Assembly (NCBI GenBank): GCA_963717115.1
Contig: CAVQVO010000009.1
Span: 496,001-560,000, forward strand
From: JBBQUN01 sp963717115
GTDB taxonomy: Bacteria > Actinomycetota > Acidimicrobiia > Acidimicrobiales > SZUA-35
DNA length: 64,000 nucleotides
Reading direction: 5' to 3'
Shown here one piece after another: positions 8,534 to 17,868 of the stretch. Numbering within the stretch: position 1 is the first letter of the stretch; each line of letters begins with the position of its first letter. Position numbers and translations under genes: made by a program. The notes beneath the pieces are model-generated. The model was given only the letters and a program-made list of their open reading frames with translations, was not told where the DNA came from and searched no databases.

Positions 8534-9847
8534 TTGCCGTCACTGCGCAGCGAGCACGACGCGGCGATCGCCCGGCTGGCGGTGCCGGCGCTCGGCACCC
8601 TGGTGGCCGAACCCCTCTACGTGCTGGCCGACACCGCCATCATCGGTCATGTCGGCACCGCCGAACTCGCCGGGCTGGCCCTGGCATCGACCGTGCTCCT
8701 GACCCTGCACTCGCTGCTCATCTTCCTCGCCTACGGGACCACCGGACCGGTGGCCCGCCTCATCGGTGCGGGACGCGAACCCGAAGCGGCGAGCCGCTCG
8801 CTCCAGGGCCTCTGGTTGGCGCTCCTGCTGGGCGTGGTCGTCGGGGTGCTCCTCCTCGCCGCCCGCAACCCGCTCCTCCGGGCGTTCGGTTCCGACGCCG
8901 AGGTGTTCGGTCACGCCCATCGCTACCTGTCGATCTCGGTCTTCGGCTTTCCGTTCATGCTGCTCCTCCTCGCTGCGGGAGGTGCCTTCCACGGTCGCCA
9001 GGACACCCGCACCCCCCTGGCCCTCGCGGTGGGCGGCGCGGTGATCAACCTCGTCCTCGAGTCGGTCCTCGTCTTCGGCTTCGGGTACGGGGTCGGGGCG
9101 TCGGCCCTGTCCACGGTGGTGGCGCAGGGACTCACCGCCGCCATCGCCGTGGTCGTGCTCCTGCGCTGGATCCGATCGACGGGGGCGCGCTTGACTCCGC
9201 ATCCGGCGACGATGCGGTCCCTGGCCAAGGCCGGGCAGGCCCTGATCCTGCGGACGGCCGCCCTGCGGGGTTCCTTCACCCTGTCGGTGCTCGTCGCCAG
9301 CCGAATGGGATCGACCGAGGTGGCCGCCCATCAGGTGGCCCTCCAGATCTGGGGGACCCTCGCCCTGGCCCTCGACGCGGTGGCGATCGCCGGGCAGGCG
9401 TTGACCGGACGCTGGCTCGGCACCGGCGACATCGGTCAGGCCAAGGCGGCGACCCGGCGCATGATCGAGATCGACATCGCGGTGGGAGTCGTGGCCGCGC
9501 TCGTCATGGTGGCGTTCCGCGGTCCGATCGCCTCGATCTTCTCCGACGACCTCGCCGTCACCGGGCTGGTGTCGAGCCTGCTGCTGCTGGTCGCGCTCCA
9601 GCAGCCGCTCAACGGCCATGTCTTCGCCCTCGACGGGATCCTGATCGGTGCCGGCGACCTGGGTTACCTGGCGATCACCATGCTCGCGGCGGCCGCGCTG
9701 TTCGTGGTGCTCGCGGTCGCCGTCCTCGTGACCGGGTCGGGACTGACCTGGCTGTGGTTGGCGCTCGGGGTCTTCATGGCGGCCCGGGCGATCGCGCTCC
9801 ATGCCCGCTGGCGGAGCGAGCGTTGGCTCGAGACGACCCTGCCCTGA
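8534..9847 (+). CDS. MATE family efflux transporter (DinF-like)
   Basis: A 437-residue MATE-family exporter with about twelve hydrophobic segments. The N-terminal half shows PLYVLADTAIIGHVGTAELAG, the family signature of the first two helices, and the second half repeats the pattern (VAAHQVALQIWG...DAVAIAGQALTGRWLG). MATE proteins expel cationic or aromatic compounds using a proton or sodium gradient. No ATG lies near the conserved start; a TTG at 8534, six bases after the previous stop, is used, though initiation inside the previous gene (GTG 8501) is possible. Tight spacing suggests it is the fifth gene of the ABC operon. Confidence 0.86.
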   Translation: MPSLRSEHDAAIARLAVPALGTLVAEPLYVLADTAIIGHVGTAELAGLALASTVLLTLHSLLIFLAYGTTGPVARLIGAGREPEAASRSLQGLWLALLLGVVVGVLLLAARNPLLRAFGSDAEVFGHAHRYLSISVFGFPFMLLLLAAGGAFHGRQDTRTPLALAVGGAVINLVLESVLVFGFGYGVGASALSTVVAQGLTAAIAVVVLLRWIRSTGARLTPHPATMRSLAKAGQALILRTAALRGSFTLSVLVASRMGSTEVAAHQVALQIWGTLALALDAVAIAGQALTGRWLGTGDIGQAKAATRRMIEIDIAVGVVAALVMVAFRGPIASIFSDDLAVTGLVSSLLLLVALQQPLNGHVFALDGILIGAGDLGYLAITMLAAAALFVVLAVAVLVTGSGLTWLWLALGVFMAARAIALHARWRSERWLETTLP

Positions 9848-9883
9848 ACGAGGAAGCGGCCCATCCGGGGCTGGACGCGGAGG

Positions 9884-9954
9884 CACCACACGTCGGATTC
9901 GACGGCCTCCCTCACTTGCTGCGCCGACCGTCGAATCCGATTGTTCGTGTGGTG
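9884..9954. repeat. Large imperfect inverted repeat
   Basis: Two paired segments form a dyad: CACCACACG (9884-9892) with 9946-9954, and TCGGATTCGACGG (9893-9905) with 9928-9940. A five-base bulge (9941-9945) sits on the right arm and the loop is 22 bases. It lies between the converging MATE and GNAT genes. It could be a terminator for the MATE operon or a remnant of a small palindromic element; no T-run follows. Confidence 0.55.
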
Positions 9955-10041
9955 AACACCACCTCTGGCGGTTCCCTCAAAGCGCCGTCGGTGGACATCA
10001 GTGATCATGCCGAGTCGGTGTTGAGAAATCGTTGAAGCTGG

Positions 10042-10632
10042 TCAGCGCCCTCTGGTCCGGTCAACCGGACCAGAGGGCGCTGGGGGGAGCGCCGACGGCC
10101 TCAGCCGGAGGAGGACGTGGGGCCGGAGGGCGTTTCCCGCAGCGACCGCCGGGTGCTCGAAATCGTCGGCGGGGTCGTGCGACATGCCGAGTTTCTCCAT
10201 GACCCGGAGCGAGCGGAGGTTGATCGCCGCCGTGAACGAGACGATCTCGTCGAGTCCGAGTCGCCCGAAGCCGTCGACCACGGCGGCCCGCGCCGCCTCG
10301 GGAGCGAGGCCCGATCCCCAGAACCGCCGCCCGAGTCTCCAGCCGACCTCGACGGCGGGCGTGAACGGGGCGTCGAACGTCGCGGTCCACAGTCCGACGA
10401 ACCCCAGGAAGTCGGCCGTGGCGATCGACTCGAGGGCCCAGAAGCCGTATCCGTGCCGGTCGAAGTGGTCTTCGACACGGTCGACGAACGCATCGCTCTC
10501 GGCTCGGGTCAGGGTGGCGGGGAAGTACTCCATCACCACGGGGTCGGCATTCAGTTCGGCGAAGGGACCGCGGTCGACGTCACGCCATCGGCGCAGGATC
10601 AGGCGATCGGTGCGGAGTTCGTCGAGATCCAT
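10042..10632 (-). CDS. GNAT family N-acetyltransferase (RimJ/RimL-like)
   Basis: A 196-residue GCN5-related acetyltransferase. The opening LRTDRLILRRWRDVD, the central VEVGWRLGRRFWGSGLAPEAARA (acetyl-CoA-binding region) and the later AAINLRSLRVMEKLGM follow the RimJ/RimL branch, which acetylates ribosomal protein N-termini or small amines. The ATG has a GGAGGG site six bases upstream. It lies 27 bases downstream of the large regulator gene in the same direction, so the two are probably co-transcribed. Its stop codon sits inside a strong hairpin. The actual acceptor substrate is unknown. Confidence 0.85.
   Translation of the reverse strand: MDLDELRTDRLILRRWRDVDRGPFAELNADPVVMEYFPATLTRAESDAFVDRVEDHFDRHGYGFWALESIATADFLGFVGLWTATFDAPFTPAVEVGWRLGRRFWGSGLAPEAARAAVVDGFGRLGLDEIVSFTAAINLRSLRVMEKLGMSHDPADDFEHPAVAAGNALRPHVLLRLRPSALPPAPSGPVDRTRGR
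10043..10082 (-). terminator. Perfect 18-bp stem hairpin at the GNAT stop codon
   Basis: Bases 10043-10060 pair without mismatch with 10065-10082 around the loop TCAA. The stem is G+C-rich and includes the stop codon of the acetyltransferase gene. Only a weak T-rich stretch follows on the minus strand, so termination may be Rho-dependent, or the hairpin may mainly protect the 3' end. Confidence 0.65.
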
Positions 10633-10659
10633 GGCGGCCCTCCGTCGGTCGTCGGGTGG

Positions 10660-13600
10660 TCAGTCCCAGCCCGGGTTCGTGCGGTGCCACTGCTCGATGC
10701 GCCAGCGCCGACCGGCCCGAAGCGACCACTGCTCGGCGTCGGCCAACGCCCGTTCCACCGCCACCCGATCGTCTCGACGGACCCCGAGGTCGGCTCGGGC
10801 GAGCGACACCCGGACGTTGGCGGGGTGGGCGTCGAGGGCCCGGTGGTGTTCGTCGGCTTCGGCCAGCGACCGCTCGGCCTCGTCGAGGCGGCCGAGCACC
10901 AGTTGGAGTCGTCCGACGAACAGCGAACCCGAACCGAGCAGGAGGATCCCGTCGTAGACCGAAACGATCCGTCGGCGTGCAGCCGACATGGCCGGCAGCA
11001 TCCGCGCCGCCAGGGCCCGATCCTCGAGGTTGGCCGCCGCCTCGGCGAAGAAGCTGGGGGTCAGGAACTGCAGGATGGGCTCACCCCCCGAGGTCTGTTC
11101 CTGTTCGGAGAAGCCGGCCACCAGCCGAGCCGCCTCGTCGAGTCGGCCCATCTCGGTCAGCATCACGGCATAGGGCGCCGAGAAGGCCGGCCCGGGATAC
11201 CCCTCGAGCTTGTATTCGAGCAGGTCGAGGATCTCGGGATGGCGGTTGTGTTCCCGCCACAGCGCCGAGAGCTGCATCCCGAACTGGTCGAGCATCACGT
11301 CGCCGAAACGCTCGTAGCGGACGAACGCCTCGTCGATGCGGCGCTCGACCTCCTCGAGGTGCCCCTGCAGCAGCAGCAGGGCGACTTCGCCGACCTCGGC
11401 GTTCATCAGGGCCAGTGCCCGACCCGACGACTCACCGACCGAGCGGGCCCTGGCCAGCTCCGTTCGGGCGCCGTTCAGGTCGTGACGATCGAGGGCCAGG
11501 ACCGCACGGGCCCGGAAGGCCCCGACGGTCTGCATGGGGTGGCGCTGACCGTCGGCGTTGGCGATGCACTCGTCGAGCAGGGCGGTGCGCTCCTCGAGGT
11601 CGAGGACCCGCTGGAGCGCGTTCTGACGCTGATGCAGCGCCAACGACAGCTGCGGAGGGTAGTTCTGCAATCGAGCCGACTCGACCGCCGCCCGGGACGC
11701 CCGATCGACGGCGGCGAGGTCTTCGTATTCCCCGAAGTACTGGAAGGCGAGCGCCGTCCACAGCTCGGGGACGTGGGGATCATCGGCCGGTAGCTTCTCG
11801 ATGCACTGTTCGATCATGGGGATGATCACACCCGGCGGGCACCAGTAGCCGAGCCAGGTGGGATCGGTGTCCTCGTTGGAGATCCCCGACGACCCCTCGA
11901 ACGAGATGGTCACCTTCGTCATGCGTCGCACGTCGCCGACGCGACGGGCGACCTCGAAGGCTCGGACGGCGGTCTCGTGGACGACGGGAGGTTGCGAGGT
12001 GTGCTTCTGGACGTGGATCAGCTCGAACAGCAGGTCGGCCAGGAGCGGATCGTCGTCGACGGTCTCGACTGCGGCGACGCCGGCCTCGAGCAGCCGAAGC
12101 GCGGCGTCGTAGTCGAAGAGCCTGGTGGCGCCGATGGCGGCCTGGAGTGCGTACTCGGCCCCCTTCAGGGCGGCGTCGGGCCCCGAGCCGCGCAGGAAGT
12201 GATGGGCCAGTTGGGCTGCCGGGGCCCGCTCCGCTTCGAGCACCGTGCCGAGCCGGGAGTTCAGTCGGGCCCGGCGGGGTGCCGACAGCCGCTCGTTCAA
12301 GGTCTCGGCGAAGAGATCGTGCACGAACCAGAACCGGTCACCGTGAACCGGGTCCTCTTCGATCATCTTCGCAGCCAGGGCCGCTTCCAGCTGATCGAGC
12401 ACGGTGTCCTCGTCGAGATCGAGCACGGCGGCCAGGGTGGTCTCGCTGAACGCATCGACGCACAGCGCCGCCACCGTGAGCGACTCGGTCGTTCCGGCCG
12501 GCAGACGACGCATCCGACCGTTGATCGCGTCTCGCACCGTGTCGGACGAGGCGAGGGCTCCGGTCGCCTGGAGCGAGCGAAGCATCTCGGCGATGAACAG
12601 GGGGTTGCCGCCCGTGCGAGTCGCGAGGCTGGCTGCGACGTCGTCGTCGACCAGGCCCAACTCGTCCATCATCTGGGAGATGTCGGCCGCGGCGAGCCCG
12701 GTCAGGGCGAACCGCGTGGGACCGGCCTTGGACCCGATGTCTTCGAGGATGCCACCCACCACCTCGCCGACGGCCTCGGTGTCGCGCCAACTGGCCATCA
12801 GCACGACCGGGGCATCGACGAGGGATTCCGCGGCCAACGCCAGGAGGCGGAGCGAGTTCTCGTCGGCCCAGTGGAGGTCTTCGATGGCGATGAGCAGGGG
12901 CTGGATCTGGGAGCCGTGGCGCAAGGTTCGCACGACCGAGTCGAAGAGGGTGAACCGGTCGGTGGTGCGCTCCTCGTCGAGGCCGAGGCGCTCGCCGATC
13001 TCGGGCAGGATCTGGGTGAGGACCGGGCCCGAGGACCCCACCACGAATGCGAGTTCGCGGTCGTCGAGCCGCCCGACGAGGTCGCGCCAGGCGGTGGTCC
13101 ACGGAAAGAGCGTGGTGTCGATCGAACCGTCGTGGCAGCGACCGATGGCGACGGCGAAACCCTTAGCCCGGGCCATCTCGGCGGCGTGGCGAACGAGGGT
13201 CGACTTGCCGATCCCCGGTTCGCCGGCAACGACGATCAATGCTCCCCCGCCCTCCCGCAGGGAATCGTCGAGCGCCGCGGCGATGGCGTCGGACTCGCGT
13301 TGTCGACCGACCGGGGCGGGTCGGACCGGACGATCGGTTGGTTCGGCGAGGACCGGGTCGACCGGTGCAGGCGCCCAGTCGAGACCGGGGTCGTTGGCCA
13401 GGATCCGGGCCTCGAGGGTTCGCAACTCGGGCGACGGTTCGAGTCCGAGCTCGTTTCGCAGGGTCGCACGACCGACCTCGTAGCACTCGAGGGCCTCGGC
13501 CTGACGTCCGGCGCGGTAGAGGGCGAGCATGAGCCGGCCCCGCACCCCTTCGTCGTAGGGCTCGGCGGCGGCGGCGGCCTCGAGCGTGGGGAGGGCCTCG

Positions 13601-14142
13601 TCATGACGGCCGAGGGCGAGCAGAGCCTCGTGACGGATACGCCGGCCCAGGCGATGGATCTCATCCAGCCGGGTCACGTCGTTGGTGAACGGTTCGAGCA
13701 CTCCGTCGCCGAGACCGTTCCGGGGCCAGCGGGCCAGTGCCCGGTCGATGACGTCGAGCGCCTCTGCCGCGCGACCCCCACCGAGGAGGCCGCTGCCCGA
13801 TTCGACCTCGACCTCGAACTGCCACGCGTCGAGCTCGGCCGGGTCGATCGACATGGCATAGCCCGGAGCCCGGGTGACGATTCGCCGGCTGCGTCCGCCG
13901 GCGGTCCGTTGCGGCTCGAGCACCCGCCGGAGATGGCTGATGTAGGAGCGCAGGGTCACATGGGGTTTGGCCGGCGGGTACTCGCCCCAGACCGCGTCGA
14001 TGAGCCGATCGTTGGAGAGCACCTGCCCCTTGGCCAGCAGCAGTGCCGCCAGAACGGTCTGCTGCTTGATCCCGCCGAGATCGATCGGGCCTGCCTCGTC
14101 ATCGGTGGCCGTGACCGACGATCCCAAGATCCTGAAGTACAC
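10660..14142 (-). CDS. BTAD / AAA-ATPase / TPR transcriptional regulator
   Basis: An 1160-residue regulator of SARP/LAL style. Residues 1-100 are an OmpR-type winged helix (DLGGIKQQTVLAALLL, NDRLIDAVWGE, LRSYISHLRRVLEP). Residues 105-250 are a bacterial transcriptional activation domain of helical repeats ending ELGLEPSPELRTLEARIL. An AAA ATPase follows, with Walker A GEPGIGKST (307-315) and Walker B LLIAIEDLHWADE (416-428). The remaining ~600 residues are TPR-like helical repeats. Such proteins bind direct repeats in promoters and sense signals through the ATPase/TPR part. The start is a GTG. No metabolite cluster is adjacent; a GNAT gene follows in the same operon. Target genes unknown. Confidence 0.88.
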   Translation of the reverse strand: MYFRILGSSVTATDDEAGPIDLGGIKQQTVLAALLLAKGQVLSNDRLIDAVWGEYPPAKPHVTLRSYISHLRRVLEPQRTAGGRSRRIVTRAPGYAMSIDPAELDAWQFEVEVESGSGLLGGGRAAEALDVIDRALARWPRNGLGDGVLEPFTNDVTRLDEIHRLGRRIRHEALLALGRHDEALPTLEAAAAAEPYDEGVRGRLMLALYRAGRQAEALECYEVGRATLRNELGLEPSPELRTLEARILANDPGLDWAPAPVDPVLAEPTDRPVRPAPVGRQRESDAIAAALDDSLREGGGALIVVAGEPGIGKSTLVRHAAEMARAKGFAVAIGRCHDGSIDTTLFPWTTAWRDLVGRLDDRELAFVVGSSGPVLTQILPEIGERLGLDEERTTDRFTLFDSVVRTLRHGSQIQPLLIAIEDLHWADENSLRLLALAAESLVDAPVVLMASWRDTEAVGEVVGGILEDIGSKAGPTRFALTGLAAADISQMMDELGLVDDDVAASLATRTGGNPLFIAEMLRSLQATGALASSDTVRDAINGRMRRLPAGTTESLTVAALCVDAFSETTLAAVLDLDEDTVLDQLEAALAAKMIEEDPVHGDRFWFVHDLFAETLNERLSAPRRARLNSRLGTVLEAERAPAAQLAHHFLRGSGPDAALKGAEYALQAAIGATRLFDYDAALRLLEAGVAAVETVDDDPLLADLLFELIHVQKHTSQPPVVHETAVRAFEVARRVGDVRRMTKVTISFEGSSGISNEDTDPTWLGYWCPPGVIIPMIEQCIEKLPADDPHVPELWTALAFQYFGEYEDLAAVDRASRAAVESARLQNYPPQLSLALHQRQNALQRVLDLEERTALLDECIANADGQRHPMQTVGAFRARAVLALDRHDLNGARTELARARSVGESSGRALALMNAEVGEVALLLLQGHLEEVERRIDEAFVRYERFGDVMLDQFGMQLSALWREHNRHPEILDLLEYKLEGYPGPAFSAPYAVMLTEMGRLDEAARLVAGFSEQEQTSGGEPILQFLTPSFFAEAAANLEDRALAARMLPAMSAARRRIVSVYDGILLLGSGSLFVGRLQLVLGRLDEAERSLAEADEHHRALDAHPANVRVSLARADLGVRRDDRVAVERALADAEQWSLRAGRRWRIEQWHRTNPGWD

Positions 14143-14267
14143 CCACCACCTCGCCCCACCGGCTCGTCGTCATGCGCAAAGGCCCAGGGTAGGGGAACCC
14201 GGGCCCCGAGACGAAGCCGGGGGTGGGCACCGACGAACGGCGGGACCCCAGCGACCCCGGCCGTCGA

Positions 14268-15779
14268 TCAGCCGACCGCCCGGTCCCCGAGCAACCGGTT
14301 GACCACTCGGCCGTCGGCCTGCCCCTTCGTGGCCTTCATCACCTGGCCGACGAAGAACCCCTGGAGCTTGCCCCGCACGGCGTCGTCGGCCGCCAGGTAC
14401 CGCTGCCACTCGTCGGGGTTCGCCGCCAGGATCCCGTCGAGGATTCCCTCGAGTTCGGAGGTGTCGAGCGCCTCGAAGCCCCGGGCTGCGGCGATCGCCG
14501 ACGCCGACCCACCGTGTTCGACCAGCTCGGCCAGGACCTGTTTGGCCTGGGTCGCGGTCAGCGCCCCCGTGACCTCGAGGGTGACGAGTTCGGCCAGGGC
14601 CACCGGATCGAGCCGGTCGGCACCCTCGACGGCCAGGTTGTTCTGGACGTGGGTCATGATCCGGTCGATGTCCCCGCCGGCGGCGACGGCGGCGACGGCG
14701 AGACCGTCGAGACCACGGTCGACGGCGATGGCCGCCGTGGCCGGAGTGGCCCCCAGGCCGAAGAGACGATGCCGTCGGGCTGCGGGCAGCATCGGCAGCG
14801 AGGCCCGGATCGACTCGACGTACTCGACCGAAGGGTCGATCTGCACCAGGTCGGGGTCGTCGAAGTAGCGGTAGTCGTCGGAGTCCTCCTTGACCCGTCC
14901 GGCCACGGTCCGACCGCCTTCTTCGTCCCAGTGCCGGGTCTCCTGACGGGGACGGTCACCCGATTCGTAGAGGTCGACGTGGCGCTGGGCCTCGTACTGG
15001 ATCGCCCGGCCGAGCGATCGCAACGAGTTCACGTTCTTGATCTCGCAGCGGGTTCGCAGCTCGTCGGACCCCGACGGACGCACGGACACGTTCGCGTCGA
15101 CGCGGAGCGAGCCTTCCTCCATCTTCCCGTCGGAGGCGCCGACGGCGACGATGATCGAACGGAGCTCGTCGACGAAGGCCTTGGCCTCCTCGGGCCCACG
15201 GACGTCGGGGCGCGACACGATCTCGAGCAGCGGCACCCCGGCCCGGTTGTAGTCCACGAGGCTGTAGCCGGCGTCGTGGATACGGCCCGAGGTCCCGACG
15301 TGGGTCGACTTGCCGGTGTCCTCCTCGAGGTGGGCGCGCTCGATGCCGATCCGGTGTCCGCTCGGCAGTTCGAGCCAGCCCTCGGCGTTGAGCGGCTGGT
15401 CGTACTGCGAGATCTGGTAGTCCTTGGGCATGTCGGGGTAGAAGTAGTTCTTCCTGGCGAAGACGCAGCGTTGCACGGTGCAGTTCAGGGCCAGCCCCAG
15501 GCGAATGGCGAGCTCGACCGCCTTCTCGTTCACCACCGGCAGCGTCCCGGGAAGTCCGAGGCAGACCGGATGGACGTTGGTGTTCGGGTCGGCGCCGAAG
15601 TGATTGCGGGCCGGCGAGAACATCTTGGTCTCGGTCGCCAGTTCGACGTGGACCTCGAGACCGATGACGACGTCCCAACCCTCGATGCCGTGGTCCTCGG
15701 GGGCGACGTCGCTGTCGATGCGATAGGCCGACAGCGTCGTCGCCGACACCGGGTTGATCGACGGGGCGTGATCGGTCAT
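14268..15779 (-). CDS. gatB: Asp-tRNA(Asn)/Glu-tRNA(Gln) amidotransferase subunit B
   Basis: A 503-residue GatB, the subunit that binds the mischarged tRNA and activates the carboxylate by phosphorylation. VVIGLEVHVELATETKMFS near residue 37, the FARKNYFYPDMPKDYQISQYD block and the later EIVSRPDVRGPEEA and EIKNVNSLRSLGRAI are GatB signatures. The C-terminal 150 residues form the helical and YqeY-like tail (GFFVGQVMKATKGQADGRVVN). The ATG overlaps the stop of gatA by four bases. Together with GatA and GatC it makes Gln-tRNA and/or Asn-tRNA, which implies that the organism lacks one or both direct synthetases. Confidence 0.97.
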   Translation of the reverse strand: MTDHAPSINPVSATTLSAYRIDSDVAPEDHGIEGWDVVIGLEVHVELATETKMFSPARNHFGADPNTNVHPVCLGLPGTLPVVNEKAVELAIRLGLALNCTVQRCVFARKNYFYPDMPKDYQISQYDQPLNAEGWLELPSGHRIGIERAHLEEDTGKSTHVGTSGRIHDAGYSLVDYNRAGVPLLEIVSRPDVRGPEEAKAFVDELRSIIVAVGASDGKMEEGSLRVDANVSVRPSGSDELRTRCEIKNVNSLRSLGRAIQYEAQRHVDLYESGDRPRQETRHWDEEGGRTVAGRVKEDSDDYRYFDDPDLVQIDPSVEYVESIRASLPMLPAARRHRLFGLGATPATAAIAVDRGLDGLAVAAVAAGGDIDRIMTHVQNNLAVEGADRLDPVALAELVTLEVTGALTATQAKQVLAELVEHGGSASAIAAARGFEALDTSELEGILDGILAANPDEWQRYLAADDAVRGKLQGFFVGQVMKATKGQADGRVVNRLLGDRAVG

Positions 15780-17224
15780 GCGGTGACCTCGGGTCGGGCG
15801 ACGGGGGCCGCGGCTTCGACAACGGCGGCGGCCCGGAACAGGGTGGGTTCACTCAGGAGCGGGCCGAGGAGTTGGACCCCGACCGGGAGGTCGTGATCGC
15901 CGGTGCCGAAGGGGACCGAGATCGCCGGGTGGCCGGCCAGGTTCGACGGGATCGTGCAGACGTCGTTGAGGTACATGCTGAGGGGGTCCTCGGTGGCACC
16001 GATCGGGAAGGCAACGGTCGGGGAGGTGGGCGAGAGCAGGAGGTCGGCCTGTTCGTAGGCTCGGGCGAAGTCGTCGATGATGAGGGTCCGGACCTTCATG
16101 GCCTTGCCGTAGAAGGCGTCGTAGTACCCCGCCGACAGGGCGTAGGTGCCGAGCATGATCCGCCGTTTGACCTCGGCGCCGAACCCTGCGGTGCGGCTCG
16201 CCGCCATCATGGCCGCCGTGTTGACGCCGTCGACCCGCAGGCCGTAGCGCACCCCGTCGTAGCGGGCCAGGTTCGACGAGGCCTCGGCCGGCGCGATCAG
16301 GTAGTACGCCGAGAGCCCGTAGACCACCGACGGCACCGAGACCTCGACGAGGGTCGCGCCCGCAGCCTCGAGTGCGGCGGCGGCCGCCTGTGTCCGCTCG
16401 ATGACGGCCGGTTCGAATCCGTCGATCCCGTCGCCCATCAGCTCCCGGATCACCCCGATCCGTAGGCCCTCGACCCCGCCACCCAGCTCGGGCAGGCAGG
16501 GAGTGTGGGGCCGGGGAATCGAGGTCGAGTCGCGCCGGTCGTGACCGGCGATCAGATCGAAGAGGGCCGCGGCGTCGGCGACGTCAGCGGCGAAGGGGCC
16601 GATCTGGTCGAGCGAACTGGCGAAGGCGATCAATCCGTAGCGGCTGACCGCTCCGTAGGTCGGTTTGAGGCCGACGACCCCGCACAGCGCGGCCGGCTGG
16701 CGGATCGACCCGCCGGTGTCGGACCCGAGCGACAGCGGAACGAAGCCCGCCGCCACCGCCGCGGCCGAACCACCCGAGGATCCACCCGGCACTCGTTCGG
16801 GGTCGTGGGGATTGCGGGTCGGGCCGAAGGCGGAGTTCTCCGTCGAGCTCCCCATGGCGAACTCGTCGAGATTGGTCTTGCCGACCAGCACCGTGCCGCC
16901 GGCGGCCAGGCGCTCGATCACCGTGGCGTCGTAGGGGGGCACCCAGCCCTCGAGGATCCGAGACGAACAGGTGGTGGCGATGCCGTCGGTGCAGAGGTTG
17001 TCCTTGACCGCGATCGGCACACCGGCCAACGGACCGAGCTCTTCACCGGCGGCCAGCCGTCCATCGATGACCGCCGCCCGTTCGGCGGCCTGTTCCCTCG
17101 CCACGAGGTTGAAGGCGTGGATCCGGCCGTCCCGGGCGTCGATCCGGGCCAGGTGTTCGTCGAGGACTGCGGTCGCGGTGGTGGCTCCCGAACGGATCCG
17201 GCCGGCCAGGTCGAGGGCGCTCAC
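15776..17224 (-). CDS. gatA: Asp-tRNA(Asn)/Glu-tRNA(Gln) amidotransferase subunit A
   Basis: A 482-residue amidase-signature protein that releases ammonia from glutamine for the GatB reaction. The Ser-cisSer-Lys triad is visible: Lys74 in IAVKDN, Ser149 in PGGSSGGS, and Ser173 in DTGGSIRQP. Spacing (75 and 99 residues from Lys) is exactly that of the family. The gene lies between gatC and gatB, with four-base overlaps on both sides, so the three subunits are translationally coupled. Length and start (ATG or equivalent at the conserved SALDLAGRIRSG) are normal. Confidence 0.97.
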   Translation of the reverse strand: MSALDLAGRIRSGATTATAVLDEHLARIDARDGRIHAFNLVAREQAAERAAVIDGRLAAGEELGPLAGVPIAVKDNLCTDGIATTCSSRILEGWVPPYDATVIERLAAGGTVLVGKTNLDEFAMGSSTENSAFGPTRNPHDPERVPGGSSGGSAAAVAAGFVPLSLGSDTGGSIRQPAALCGVVGLKPTYGAVSRYGLIAFASSLDQIGPFAADVADAAALFDLIAGHDRRDSTSIPRPHTPCLPELGGGVEGLRIGVIRELMGDGIDGFEPAVIERTQAAAAALEAAGATLVEVSVPSVVYGLSAYYLIAPAEASSNLARYDGVRYGLRVDGVNTAAMMAASRTAGFGAEVKRRIMLGTYALSAGYYDAFYGKAMKVRTLIIDDFARAYEQADLLLSPTSPTVAFPIGATEDPLSMYLNDVCTIPSNLAGHPAISVPFGTGDHDLPVGVQLLGPLLSEPTLFRAAAVVEAAAPVARPEVTA

Positions 17225-17523
17225 TGTTCACCACCGAGGGCCGGCGGAACCCGGAAGAGCCCGGCTTCGGCGGCCGGGGCGTTGGCCAGGACGTCGTCGC
17301 GCCGGTCGAACGACTCCGGCACGTCGGGGCGGAACACGTTCACGAGGGGGTACGGGTGACGAGTGGGTTCCACGTCGTCGATGTCGAGCGATTCGACGTC
17401 GTTGGCGTGTTCGAGGATCGCCGCCAGCTGCTCGGTGTAGGTGTCGAGTTCGGCCTCGTCGAGTTCGAGCAGGGCCAGTTTGGCCACGGCGGCCACGTCG
17501 TCTCTGGTCAGGGGGGTGGACAC
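17221..17523 (-). CDS. gatC: Asp-tRNA(Asn)/Glu-tRNA(Gln) amidotransferase subunit C
   Basis: A 100-residue GatC, the small belt-like subunit that stabilises GatA on GatB. The pattern LTRDDVAAVAKLALLEL, a second helix with LAAILEHANDVESLDIDDVEPT, then P-x-x-x-NVFRPD and the C-terminal NAPAAEAGLFRVPPAL is characteristic. It is the first gene of the gatCAB operon and ends in a four-base overlap with gatA. About 90 bases separate its start from the converging-side ferredoxin gene end. Confidence 0.95.
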   Translation of the reverse strand: MSTPLTRDDVAAVAKLALLELDEAELDTYTEQLAAILEHANDVESLDIDDVEPTRHPYPLVNVFRPDVPESFDRRDDVLANAPAAEAGLFRVPPALGGEQ

Positions 17524-17613
17524 CCGATCAACCTACCGTCGGCAGCCCTTCGGCGACGCTGGAGCCGGGACTCGGGTCTCCGGAGTCGCCGCCCCAGGGT
17601 TCGCGGCGATGAC

Positions 17614-17868
17614 TCACGTGTAGGGGTCCGCGGTGAGCGGTTCGTGCCACCAGTCCTCGGGGGCCGGCTCCCAGTCGGGATCGGGGTGGATGCAGTCGAC
17701 CGGGCACGGATCGAGGCACTTGTTACAGGCCGAACACAGCTCGGGAATGATGATCACGTCGATGTCGTGATTGAAGATGGCACCGAGTTGGGGCGGACAG
17801 TGACGCAGGCAGGCATCACAGTTGATGCACTCGCTCATGTCGATCTTGAGCGGAGGGTTCTTCCACAT
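17614..17868 (-). CDS. Two-cluster [4Fe-4S] ferredoxin
   Basis: A small acidic ferredoxin (84 residues from ATG 17868; 101 residues if GTG 17919 is used, and neither start has a convincing ribosome-binding site). Two cluster motifs are complete: CINCDACLRHCP and CSACNKCLDPCPVDC, which gives the CxxCxxCxxxCP pattern twice. The acidic C-terminal tail ends WWHEPLTADPYT. It should carry electrons at low potential between cytoplasmic oxidoreductases. It stands upstream of gatCAB in the same direction, and divergent from the SCP2 gene. Redox partner not identifiable here. Confidence 0.88.
   Translation of the reverse strand: MWKNPPLKIDMSECINCDACLRHCPPQLGAIFNHDIDVIIIPELCSACNKCLDPCPVDCIHPDPDWEPAPEDWWHEPLTADPYT

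Noticed and set aside
11977..14868. Very long open frame opposite the BTAD regulator and gatB
   Set aside because: It is antisense to two well-supported genes. In G+C-rich DNA, antisense frames stay open because of third-position bias; its protein is low-complexity with no family features.
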